From an uncultured Prevotella sp. (lineage in GTDB: Bacteria > Bacteroidota > Bacteroidia > Bacteroidales > Bacteroidaceae), in assembly GCA_905236875.1 (NCBI GenBank), contig CAJOQT010000055.1, positions 1-44,775 on the forward strand: a DNA stretch of 44,775 nucleotides, in the 5' to 3' direction. The notes beneath the pieces are model-generated. The model was not told the origin of the DNA. It made no database searches and saw nothing but the letters and a program-made list of their open reading frames with translations. A program made the position numbers and the translations under genes. Positions 38,853-44,775 of this stretch are shown here, piece by piece; the first letter of the stretch is position 1; every line of letters starts with the position of its first letter.

Positions 38853-39647
38853 TTATTTATCCCAAAGACGCTCAAACTCCTCAGCCTCTATCATGTGATG
38901 TGGTTTAAGTTGGTCAAGTAGGTTTTCATCTCTCATTTTCTTGAGTGCTATAGCGAGACGGCTGGATTCCTCGCTTATTCCTTCTTGTGCCGAAAGGCGC
39001 TCCACTGCACCGTCCGTTTCGACCAACAATGCTCTAACGAGATTGAAGTGGAAGGTTTCTAAATACAAAGTGTCATTATCAACATAGAATTTACTGAATA
39101 TATGCTCGTTGTAGTCTTCCTTTGACATATCGACAAAGACACCCCTGATTTTACGGATGCTCTCTGGTGTAGCATTGCGCTTCATCAGCCAGACAGTAGC
39201 ACAAAACCTGAGGGTGCTTTCCTGCGGTGAAACAATCGCTTCAAGTGGTATTTGCGTCTGTTCCATCCGCGTTTGAAACTGGTATTTCCGCTCTTCGTAT
39301 TCTTTCGAATAACATCTGGGATTAGTGTACATAGTTGTTATAGCATAGAATCTTTTTTCTTTTATATTGTAGTGGAAAGATATTATATTGTCTTTGTCGA
39401 ACAGGTCTATAGTCTGTTTAACAGTATTGAAGTGAGATTTTAACGTCTTATAGTGGTTAGGCGACATAGCCTTCAATCTGCGATATATCCAGAAATTATC
39501 CATACTCTTCCATAGAATCAATAGGAGTAGCACCGAGAATATACCAAGCACAACAAAACTATCTGGAGAACGATCCAACAGCGCATAAACGCATATAGCC
39601 AGACAAAAGCCCATCGCAATGAGTGGCGGGTATAGTATCTTATTCAT
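38853..39647 (-). CDS. Membrane protein of unknown function
   Basis: A 264-residue protein with two N-terminal membrane helices (about residues 5-24 and 30-47) and a large soluble C-terminal domain facing the cytoplasm if the basic residues after the helices (YRRLKAM) stay inside. The soluble part is rich in Glu, Lys and aromatic residues and ends EAEEFERLWDK. No family was recognised. It lies 18 bases downstream of the next gene on the same strand, so they probably share the promoter at 40177-40207. Confidence 0.7.
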   Translation of the reverse strand: MNKILYPPLIAMGFCLAICVYALLDRSPDSFVVLGIFSVLLLLILWKSMDNFWIYRRLKAMSPNHYKTLKSHFNTVKQTIDLFDKDNIISFHYNIKEKRFYAITTMYTNPRCYSKEYEERKYQFQTRMEQTQIPLEAIVSPQESTLRFCATVWLMKRNATPESIRKIRGVFVDMSKEDYNEHIFSKFYVDNDTLYLETFHFNLVRALLVETDGAVERLSAQEGISEESSRLAIALKKMRDENLLDQLKPHHMIEAEEFERLWDK

Positions 39648-39665
39648 AATGTATGTAAAAACAGT

Positions 39666-40136
39666 TCAGAATCCTCTTGCGTAATAACTGCGAGTGATGT
39701 AGGGCGAAGGCTCGTAATAGGCACTACAATTATAGTTGTCTATTGTTTCGCAAATAGGATGATTGTAAACTCTGAGGATAGCATCGGCGAAATCTTCGTC
39801 TTGCTGTATGGTACTTAGCACCAGTCGTTTATATACCTTTCCCATTTGCGTTGGAGTAGGAATTTTCGGACAAAGATTTGAATCAACCTTCGTCACATCA
39901 TAACTTCCCTCTTTTAGCTGGTACTCATCAATCCAATCGGAGGCTACGGCCAGAGGGTTCCCAGAATGGAGAACATCGGCCAGCGACAATTTCTTTGCCA
40001 GTTCATCATGCCCCATAGCATTGGCAACGTATTTTTCCGGCTGTTTCAACTGCCTTGCAATCCGCTCAATCATATAGCAGACAAAATACAGGTCATCCGT
40101 CCGTACCATTTCTTCAGGGAAATACACGTTTGTCAT
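39666..40136 (-). CDS. Protein of unknown function
   Basis: A 156-residue cytoplasmic protein beginning MTNVYFPEEMVRTDDLYFVC, with helices around YMIERIARQLKQPEKYVANA and a C-terminal part NHPICETIDNYNCSAYYEPS. It has five cysteines but no obvious metal motif. No family was recognised with certainty. It is the first gene of a two-gene unit with the membrane protein at 38853-39647. Confidence 0.7.
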   Translation of the reverse strand: MTNVYFPEEMVRTDDLYFVCYMIERIARQLKQPEKYVANAMGHDELAKKLSLADVLHSGNPLAVASDWIDEYQLKEGSYDVTKVDSNLCPKIPTPTQMGKVYKRLVLSTIQQDEDFADAILRVYNHPICETIDNYNCSAYYEPSPYITRSYYARGF

Positions 40137-40176
40137 AGTCTGATACTCCTTTCATATGTTGTATCCTTCATCGCTG

Positions 40177-40207
40177 CAAAGATACAAACAATAATCCAAA
40201 CAACAAA
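40177..40207 (-). promoter_or_regulatory. Promoter of the two unknown minus-strand genes
   Basis: On the minus strand the -33 TTTG (40204-40207) and -7 TATCTTTG (40177-40184) are 19 bases apart, 41 bases before the start codon at 40136. Confidence 0.78.
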
Positions 40208-40242
40208 ATATTAATTAAGAAAAAAGTAGATGGTTATTATTA

Positions 40243-40283
40243 TCATTCCCCCGCCACTCTGAACGAATCGGAATGACGGGGGA
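40243..40283. other. Two mutually exclusive hairpins
   Basis: TCATTCC (40243-40249) can pair with GGAATGA (40270-40276), or CCCCCG (40248-40253) with CGGGGG (40277-40282). The two stems share bases, so only one can form at a time. Confidence 0.5.
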
Positions 40284-40300
40284 GGATGTGTTGGGGAGTT

Positions 40301-40330
40301 TACCACTTTACCACATTACCACATTACCAC
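40301..40330. repeat. 8-bp TACCACAT tandem repeat
   Basis: Units TACCACTT, TACCACAT, TACCACAT and a partial TACCAC follow directly with an 8-bp period. Confidence 0.8.
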
Positions 40331-40364
40331 AAAAATGACGATACCGACAACCCGCTGCCTCCCC

Positions 40365-40452
40365 AAAAACGAGCCACCGACTCAGGCACGACGAGCCGTA
40401 GGGTCAAGGACGACGAGCCTACGGGTCATTGCCCCTGACCCTACGGGTGGTA
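40365..40452. repeat. 22-bp-period array, ACGAGCC type
   Basis: Four diverged 22-bp units start at 40365, 40387, 40409 and 40431. The best two share GACGAGCC and GGGTCA at fixed places; the fourth keeps CCTACGGGT. Part of the fourth (TGACCCTACGGG) is also complementary to the second. Confidence 0.7.
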
Positions 40453-40486
40453 AACAAAGAAAACCGCAGGACTGGGTCCTGCGGTT
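40449..40486 (-). terminator. Rho-independent terminator of the small lipoprotein gene
   Basis: AACCGCAGGAC (40462-40472) and GTCCTGCGGTT (40476-40486) form a perfect 11-bp stem with a 3-base loop. Read on the minus strand it is followed by TTTCTTTGTTT. Confidence 0.85.
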
Positions 40487-40514
40487 CATTCTCTCGATTA
40501 GTTCGTAAAACTAA

Positions 40515-40691
40515 TTACTCAGCGGTAGCAGTTGTGTCAACGGCAGCTGAGTCAACGGGAGCAGCGCTAGTGGTGTCAACAACCTCAACGTTAGTGGAGT
40601 CAACTTTCTCAGGAGCGGGCTTGTTAGCGTTGTTGCAAGATGCAAAAGAGATAGCTGCCATAGCTACGAACATAAATACTAATTTCTTCAT
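40515..40691 (-). CDS. Small lipoprotein with Val/Asp/Thr/Ala-rich tail
   Basis: A 58-residue protein with a lipoprotein signal peptide (MKKLVFMFVAMAAISFASC): the lipobox FASC puts the lipidated cysteine at residue 19. The mature 40 residues are low in complexity (NNANKPAPEKVDST, VDTTSAAPVDSAAVDTTATA) and carry a net negative charge. The ATG at 40691 is chosen because the frame upstream encodes only a Lys-rich run. A -7-like TACCTTTG lies on the minus strand at 40743-40750 and a terminator follows, so it is a complete one-gene unit. The function is unknown. Confidence 0.8.
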   Translation of the reverse strand: MKKLVFMFVAMAAISFASCNNANKPAPEKVDSTNVEVVDTTSAAPVDSAAVDTTATAE

Positions 40692-40742
40692 TTTCTTTGC
40701 TTTTTTAATCTGTAAAACAATCATTTGTTTATTAAAACGATG

Positions 40743-40750
40743 CAAAGGTA
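40743..40750 (-). promoter_or_regulatory. Promoter -7 element of the small lipoprotein gene
   Basis: TACCTTTG on the minus strand, 52 bases before the start codon at 40691; no clear -33 box. Confidence 0.65.
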
Positions 40751-40894
40751 TATATTTTTTCAATACGTTGTATCTTTTTTTAGCACTTTTTTTTACCCTT
40801 TTTTGTAACTTTTTTGCAATTAACTGCAAGTCAGGCGGTTACGAAATGTTAAATTTTTATATAAAAATGGGTCTTAACGAATATTCGTGGGTTT

Positions 40895-40928
40895 TTTGTA
40901 AATATGTCGAAAATTATGTGTACCTTTG
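40895..40928 (+). promoter_or_regulatory. Promoter of the mtaB operon
   Basis: TTTG (40895-40898) and TACCTTTG (40921-40928) are 22 bases apart, 29 bases before the mtaB start codon. The spacer is a little longer than usual. Confidence 0.68.
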
Positions 40929-40957
40929 CGCGTACATTTTTATATATATAAGGACAG

Positions 40958-42325
40958 ATGATCGACACTTCGGTTTTTCAAGGCAAAAGGGCTGCCTATT
41001 TCACGCTGGGTTGCAAGCTGAACTTCTCTGAGACATCCACCTTTGGCAAGATGCTTCAGGAGATGGGCGTGCGTACTGCCCGCAAGGGTGAGCCTGCCGA
41101 TATCTGCCTGATCAACACCTGTTCCGTAACCGATGTGGCTGACCATAAGTGCCGGCAGGCCATCCACCGCCTGGTGCGTGAGAATCCAGGTGCCTTTGTG
41201 GTGGTGACGGGCTGCTATGCCCAGCTGAAGCCTGAGACCGTGAGTAGGATAGAGGGCGTTGACCTGGTGTTGGGTTCCAATGAGAAGGCTAACCTCATAC
41301 AGTTCCTTTCCGAGGCTTTCGTCAATCGCGCTGCGGACAGCTCACGACCTGTCGGCGGCACGGCTCCCTACAGGACGGTGAAGACGAAGGACATCAAGCT
41401 GTTTGCCCCCAGTTGTTCGCGTGGCAACCGCACCCGTTATTTCCTCAAGGTGCAGGATGGCTGCGACTATTTCTGCACTTACTGTACCATTCCCTACGCC
41501 CGTGGCTTCAGCCGCAATCCCACCATTGCCTCCCTGGTTGAGCAGGCGAGGGAGGCTGCTGCCGAGGGTGGCCATGAGATAGTGCTGACGGGTGTCAATA
41601 TCGGTGACTTCGGAAAGACGACCGGCGAGAGCTTCCTGGACCTGGTGAAGGCCCTCGACGCTGTGGAGGGCATCAGCAGGTATCGTATCAGCAGCTTGGA
41701 GCCGGACCTGTTGAGCGACGGGCTGATTGACTATTGTGCGACGAGCCGTGCCTTCATGCCTCATTTCCACATCCCGCTGCAGAGCGGCAGCGATACTGTC
41801 CTGAAGCTGATGCACCGCCATTATGACCGTCAGTTGTTTGCGGACAAGATCCTGCGTATCAAGGAGGTGATGCCCGATGCCTTCATCGGTGTCGATGTGA
41901 TGGTGGGCTGCCGTGGTGAGACGCCGGCGTGTTTTGAGGAGACCTACGACTTCCTCTGTTCGCTCGACGTTACCCAGCTGCATGTCTTCCCGTACTCAGA
42001 ACGTCCGGGCACGTCGGCGCTCAAGATTCCCTACGTCGTTGATGAACAGGAGAAGAAGCTGCGCAGCAAACGCCTGCTCGACCTCTCCGACCAGAAGACG
42101 GAGGCTTTCTATGCACGGCATATCGGACAAGAGGCAGAGGTGCTCTTCGAGAAAGCCTCGCGTGGACGTGCCATGCATGGCTTTACGCGTAACTATGTCC
42201 GTGTGGAACTGCCGCCAGCCTTGGCACGTGAGGAATACGACAATCAGCTGATGACCGTCTGTCTGGGGGATTTCAATCATGACAAGACGGCGCTGACTGT
42301 GAAACATCAAAATGAGAAAAAATGA
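40958..42325 (+). CDS. mtaB: tRNA t6A37 methylthiotransferase MtaB
   Basis: MtaB converts t6A37 to ms2t6A37 in tRNAs reading ANN codons, using two 4Fe-4S clusters. The 455-residue protein has the N-terminal cysteines in LGCKLN, NTCSVTD and TGCYAQLKP and the radical SAM motif in GCDYFCTYCTIPYARG. It acts after TsaD, whose gene lies at 20977-22056 in this window. A C-terminal TRAM-like part is present. The family assignment as MtaB rather than MiaB rests on the GCKLN start. Its stop codon overlaps the ATG of the glycosyltransferase gene. Confidence 0.92.
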   Translation: MIDTSVFQGKRAAYFTLGCKLNFSETSTFGKMLQEMGVRTARKGEPADICLINTCSVTDVADHKCRQAIHRLVRENPGAFVVVTGCYAQLKPETVSRIEGVDLVLGSNEKANLIQFLSEAFVNRAADSSRPVGGTAPYRTVKTKDIKLFAPSCSRGNRTRYFLKVQDGCDYFCTYCTIPYARGFSRNPTIASLVEQAREAAAEGGHEIVLTGVNIGDFGKTTGESFLDLVKALDAVEGISRYRISSLEPDLLSDGLIDYCATSRAFMPHFHIPLQSGSDTVLKLMHRHYDRQLFADKILRIKEVMPDAFIGVDVMVGCRGETPACFEETYDFLCSLDVTQLHVFPYSERPGTSALKIPYVVDEQEKKLRSKRLLDLSDQKTEAFYARHIGQEAEVLFEKASRGRAMHGFTRNYVRVELPPALAREEYDNQLMTVCLGDFNHDKTALTVKHQNEKK

Positions 42326-43350
42326 GAGATAAGGTCGCTATAGTTATTCTGAACTGGAACGGGGCGCGGATGTTGCAGCAATATATGCCGTCCGTGCTGC
42401 AATACTCACGTGACGAGGCTGTGGTCTATGTGGCAGACAACGCATCGACAGACTTCTCTATGGATGTGTTGCTGTCGAGGTTTCCCGAATGCAAGGTCAT
42501 CGAGCTGGACAGGAACTGGGGCTTTGCCGACGGGTATAACAAGGCCCTGGAACGGATTGAGGCAGAGTATTATCTGCTGCTGAACAGCGACATAGAGGTG
42601 ACGCACCACTGGCTTACGCCGCTCATTGAGTTCATGGATGCACATCCGGATGTGGCCGCCTGCCAGCCCAAGCTGCTTTCCGTTGCCGACAAGGACCGCT
42701 TCGAGTATGCCGGTGCCGGCGGCGGATTCCTGGACCGTTACGGCTATCCCTTCTGCAGAGGAAGGGTGTTCGAGACGGTGGAACGCGACAACGGACAGTA
42801 CGACACTGTGCAGGATCTGCTCTGGGCGACGGGTGCTGCCCTGATGATCCGCTCCAGGGACTACTGGGAGGCTGGCGGACTTGACGGACGGTTCTTTGCC
42901 CACAACGAGGAGATAGACCTCTGCTGGCGGCTGCGCATCAGGGGACGGCGCATCTGCTGTGTGCCTGATTCCCAGGTCTATCATCTCGGAGGCGGCACGC
43001 TGCCCAAGGGAAATCCCATGAAGACCTACCTGAACTTCCGCAATAACCTGACGATGCTTTACAAGTGCCTGCCTGACAGCGAACTGGCTCCCGTCATGCG
43101 CATGCGCTGGTGGCTCGACTATCTGGCTGCGTGGGAGATGTTGCTGCTGAAGCATAGCTGGGGTGACTTCCGTGCCGTATGGCGTGCCAGACATGACTTC
43201 AAGAAATGGCGCAAGGACTTTGCTGCCGACCGTGCCGCCATCCGGCAGTCGCGTGTGGCTGACCTGATTCCCGAACGGCGGGGATTCTCGCTGCTCTGGC
43301 AGTATTACGTCAAAGGCAGGAAGACGTATGAGAGCCTTCCTGAAAGATGA
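42322..43350 (+). CDS. Family 2 glycosyltransferase
   Basis: A 342-residue GT-A fold glycosyltransferase. The family start VAIVILNWNGARMLQQYM is followed by VADNASTDFSMDVL, the metal-binding region LLLNSDIEV and the acceptor-site region FFAHNEEIDLCWRLR. Such rhamnosyl- or galactosyltransferase-like proteins usually build surface polysaccharides or lipopolysaccharide; the sugar cannot be named. No membrane helix is clear. It overlaps mtaB at its start and nspC at its end by four bases each (ATGA), so the three genes form one transcript. Confidence 0.9.
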   Translation: MRDKVAIVILNWNGARMLQQYMPSVLQYSRDEAVVYVADNASTDFSMDVLLSRFPECKVIELDRNWGFADGYNKALERIEAEYYLLLNSDIEVTHHWLTPLIEFMDAHPDVAACQPKLLSVADKDRFEYAGAGGGFLDRYGYPFCRGRVFETVERDNGQYDTVQDLLWATGAALMIRSRDYWEAGGLDGRFFAHNEEIDLCWRLRIRGRRICCVPDSQVYHLGGGTLPKGNPMKTYLNFRNNLTMLYKCLPDSELAPVMRMRWWLDYLAAWEMLLLKHSWGDFRAVWRARHDFKKWRKDFAADRAAIRQSRVADLIPERRGFSLLWQYYVKGRKTYESLPER

Positions 43351-44516
43351 AGAGTACAGACGATATGAAAAAGAATACACCTATTTATATTATAGAAGAG
43401 GAGCGGCTGCGCAGGAACCTGGAGCTGATCCGTGAAGTGGCAAGGCGTACTGACGCCGAGTGGATACTGGCTTTCAAGGCCTTTGCGCTGTGGAAGACGT
43501 TTCCCGTGTTCCGTGAGTACATCAGCAGTACGACGGCCAGCTCCTTGTCTGAGGCGCGACTGGCGCTGGAGGAGTTCGGTGCCAAGTGCCACACGTTTTC
43601 TCCTGCCTATACCGATGAGGAGTTTGATGACATCGTGCGCTGTTCGTCGCACCTCACGTTCAACTCCCTGACGCAGTATGAGCGGCTGCACGGCAGGGTG
43701 AGGGACTGCTCGATAGGTCTGCGCATCAATCCCGAGTATTCCGAAGTGGGCACGGCACTCTATAACCCCTGTGCCCCGGGCACGCGCTTCGGGCTGAGTG
43801 CCGACAAGCTGCCGCAGCAGTTGCCTTCGGATGTGGAAGGCTTCCATTGCCATTGTCATTGTGAGAGTGGGGCAGACGTGTTCCTCAGGACATTGGGGCA
43901 TATCGAGGAGAAGTTCTCGAAATGGTTTCCACAGCTGCGCTGGATCAACTTCGGCGGCGGTCATCTGGTGACGCGCAAGGACTACGACATAGAGCTGCTG
44001 GTCGATACCATGCAGGCGTTTCATGCCCGATGGCCTCACCTGAAAGTCATCTTCGAACCGGGTAGCGCCTTCGCGTGGCAGACAGGGCCGCTGGTCAGCC
44101 ATGTCGTCGATGTGGTGGAGGATAAGGGCATCCGTACCGCCATCCTGGACGTCAGCTTCACCTGTCACATGCCCGACTGTCTGGAAATGCCGTATATGCC
44201 GGAGGTGAGGGGAAGCCTCCCCCTATGCCCTTCCGAAGGAGGGGAGGTTCAGGAGCCCGCCGAACAGAAAGGCTTCTCCTATCGTCTTGGCGGCAACAGC
44301 TGTCTGGCGGGTGACTTCATGGGTATGTGGAACTTCGACCGCGAGCTGCAGGTGGGCGAGGAAGTCATCTTTGAGGACATGATACACTATACGACCGTCA
44401 AGACCAATATGTTCAACGGCATTTCCCATCCCTCCATCGGTATGCTTCATACGGACGGAAGGCTTGAGATTCTGCGTGAATTTGGCTATGAAGACTATCG
44501 AAATAGGATGGATTGA
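43347..44516 (+). CDS. nspC: Carboxynorspermidine decarboxylase with an in-frame palindromic insertion
   Basis: NspC decarboxylates carboxynorspermidine or carboxyspermidine, the last step of the alternative polyamine route. It is a PLP enzyme of the alanine racemase fold; Lys44 in ILAFKAFALW binds PLP, and EGFHCHCHCESGAD, NFGGGHLVT and EPGSAFAWQTG are other family blocks. The length is 389; about 16 residues (288-303) come from a palindromic block (44208-44255) between LEMPYMPE and the conserved YRLGGNSCLAGD. The start at 43347 overlaps the glycosyltransferase stop codon; Met7 at 43365 is an alternative. Confidence 0.93.
   Translation: MKSTDDMKKNTPIYIIEEERLRRNLELIREVARRTDAEWILAFKAFALWKTFPVFREYISSTTASSLSEARLALEEFGAKCHTFSPAYTDEEFDDIVRCSSHLTFNSLTQYERLHGRVRDCSIGLRINPEYSEVGTALYNPCAPGTRFGLSADKLPQQLPSDVEGFHCHCHCESGADVFLRTLGHIEEKFSKWFPQLRWINFGGGHLVTRKDYDIELLVDTMQAFHARWPHLKVIFEPGSAFAWQTGPLVSHVVDVVEDKGIRTAILDVSFTCHMPDCLEMPYMPEVRGSLPLCPSEGGEVQEPAEQKGFSYRLGGNSCLAGDFMGMWNFDRELQVGEEVIFEDMIHYTTVKTNMFNGISHPSIGMLHTDGRLEILREFGYEDYRNRMD
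44208..44255. repeat. In-frame GC-rich palindromic element E5 (nspC)
   Basis: This 48-base (16-codon) block contains CCTCCCCC and GGGGAGG as outer arms (44217-44224 and 44242-44248) and CCTTCCGAAGG (44229-44239) as inner hairpin. It encodes RGSLPLCPSEGGEVQE, sharing the PL-x-x-SEG pattern with dapF element E2. Confidence 0.75.
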
Positions 44517-44546
44517 AAATTTTTTCGCAAAAAAGTAGCAGAAAAA

Positions 44547-44577
44547 TTTGTCAGTTCCGAAAAAAGCATTACCTTTG
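44547..44577 (+). promoter_or_regulatory. Promoter of tRNA-Gly
   Basis: A -33 TTTG (44547-44550) and a -7 TACCTTTG (44570-44577) with a 19-base spacer make one of the best promoters in the window. Transcription should begin near 44585, about 105 bases before the tRNA. Confidence 0.82.
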
Positions 44578-44599
44578 CATCCGCAATCGAGAGAGATAG

Positions 44600-44688
44600 C
44601 CTGAAGATGCGGAATTTTCGTGCAAACGAGAGCAGCAAGTTCACTTGATGCCGAGTGCCGCCGAAAATGCCGGCTTTTCGAAGAAAAG
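44600..44688 (+). other. Leader before tRNA-Gly with a CGAGAGC...GCCGAGTG hairpin
   Basis: The leader contains CGAGAGCAGCAAGT, then ACTTGATGCCGAGTG (about 44627-44660), an inverted arrangement with AGCAAGT pairing ACTTG. Further downstream are CCGAAAATGCCGG and a TTTTCG/CGAAAA pair (44675-44687). Similar CGAGAGC/GCCGAGTG elements are recalled from intergenic DNA of related genomes, but this is from memory. Confidence 0.45.
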
Positions 44689-44764
44689 GCGGAAATAGCT
44701 CAGTTGGTAGAGCACAACCTTGCCAAGGTTGGGGTCGCGGGTCCGAGTCCCGTTTTCCGCTCCA
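44689..44764 (+). tRNA. tRNA-Gly (anticodon GCC)
   Basis: The acceptor arm GCGGAAA (44689-44695) pairs with TTTCCGC (44754-44760), followed by discriminator T and an encoded CCA (44762-44764). The anticodon stem CAACC/GGTTG encloses the loop TTGCCAA, giving anticodon GCC for glycine codons GGC and GGU. D-arm AGCTCAGTTGGTAGAGC and the T-loop TCCGAGT are standard. Confidence 0.97.
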
Positions 44765-44775
44765 CATTTTGAACA

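Larger units (their letters stand above)
40137..40514. other. Repeat-rich intergenic region
   Basis: This 378-base gap holds the promoter of the gene at 39666-40136, a pair of competing hairpins (40243-40283), an 8-bp TACCACAT array (40301-40330), a 22-bp array (40365-40452) and the terminator of the small lipoprotein gene (40449-40486). No gene was recognised. Confidence 0.7.

Noticed and set aside
40692..40829. N-terminal extension of the small lipoprotein
   Set aside because: The upstream codons are Lys-rich and contain the promoter; the lipoprotein signal begins at the ATG at 40691.
40429..41031. 200-codon plus-strand frame across the lipoprotein gene
   Set aside because: It is antisense to the lipoprotein gene, runs through its terminator and promoter, and overlaps mtaB in another frame; its sequence is low in complexity.

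Overview
The window is a 44.8 kb piece of a Bacteroidales chromosome, most probably a member of the Prevotella group. The evidence is a set of lineage-typical genes (an aerotolerance 'Bat' operon, an RprX/RprY-type two-component pair, type III glutamine synthetase, LL-diaminopimelate aminotransferase, the DUF4295 small protein beside L28/L33, HU-like proteins), promoters of the Bacteroidetes form TAnnTTTG instead of TATAAT, A-rich start-codon contexts with little sign of Shine-Dalgarno sequences, and moderate GC content. No phage, insertion sequence, rRNA operon or CRISPR array is visible. Species level cannot be decided from the sequence alone.

Layout. 1-7250 (+): nitrogen assimilation and lysine/cell-wall precursor genes: the end of gltB, then gltD, dapF, dapL and glnN, closed by a clear terminator. 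7377-10680 (-): an FHA protein, a TonB-dependent receptor and a DUF4252 secreted protein. 10943-15081 (+): rprX, rprY, a two-helix membrane peptide, then the rpsF-rpsR-rplI ribosomal operon. 15082-15722: a long non-coding stretch with two separate 22-bp-period repeat arrays. 15723-24646 (+): a GH3 beta-glucosidase, DUF1015, YigZ, methionine aminopeptidase, tsaD, pncC, rpmB-rpmG-DUF4295 and ftsY. 24666-27585 (+): rimO, an HU protein, and a protein that joins an HU domain to a LysM domain across a membrane helix. 27673-36896 (+): the MoxR/DUF58/Bat operon, with batB and batC fused, ending in a PAP2 phosphatase. 37009-40207: a third HU-like gene, a small antitoxin-like protein and three uncharacterised genes in more AT-rich DNA. 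40515-44764: a small lipoprotein, mtaB, a family 2 glycosyltransferase, nspC and tRNA-Gly(GCC).

The most unusual feature is a layer of small repeats on top of ordinary housekeeping genes. (1) GC-rich nested palindromes of about 50-95 bp are inserted in frame inside essential enzymes (twice in dapF, once each in tsaD, rimO and nspC), and a related hairpin abuts a stop codon at 37008. They lengthen the proteins by about 16-32 residues without touching catalytic residues, and recall the palindromic elements known inside Rickettsia genes. (2) Many gene junctions carry short tandem repeats of 7, 8 or 9 bp, unrelated in sequence from junction to junction, usually ending a few bases before the next start codon. 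(3) In the Bat operon, 8-bp pyrimidine-rich repeats encode the hydrophobic cores of three signal peptides, with complementary purine-rich repeats just upstream of the start codons. (4) Three unrelated arrays have a 22-bp period. Together these suggest a genome in which replication slippage or a repeat-spreading process keeps rewriting leaders, linkers and signal peptides.
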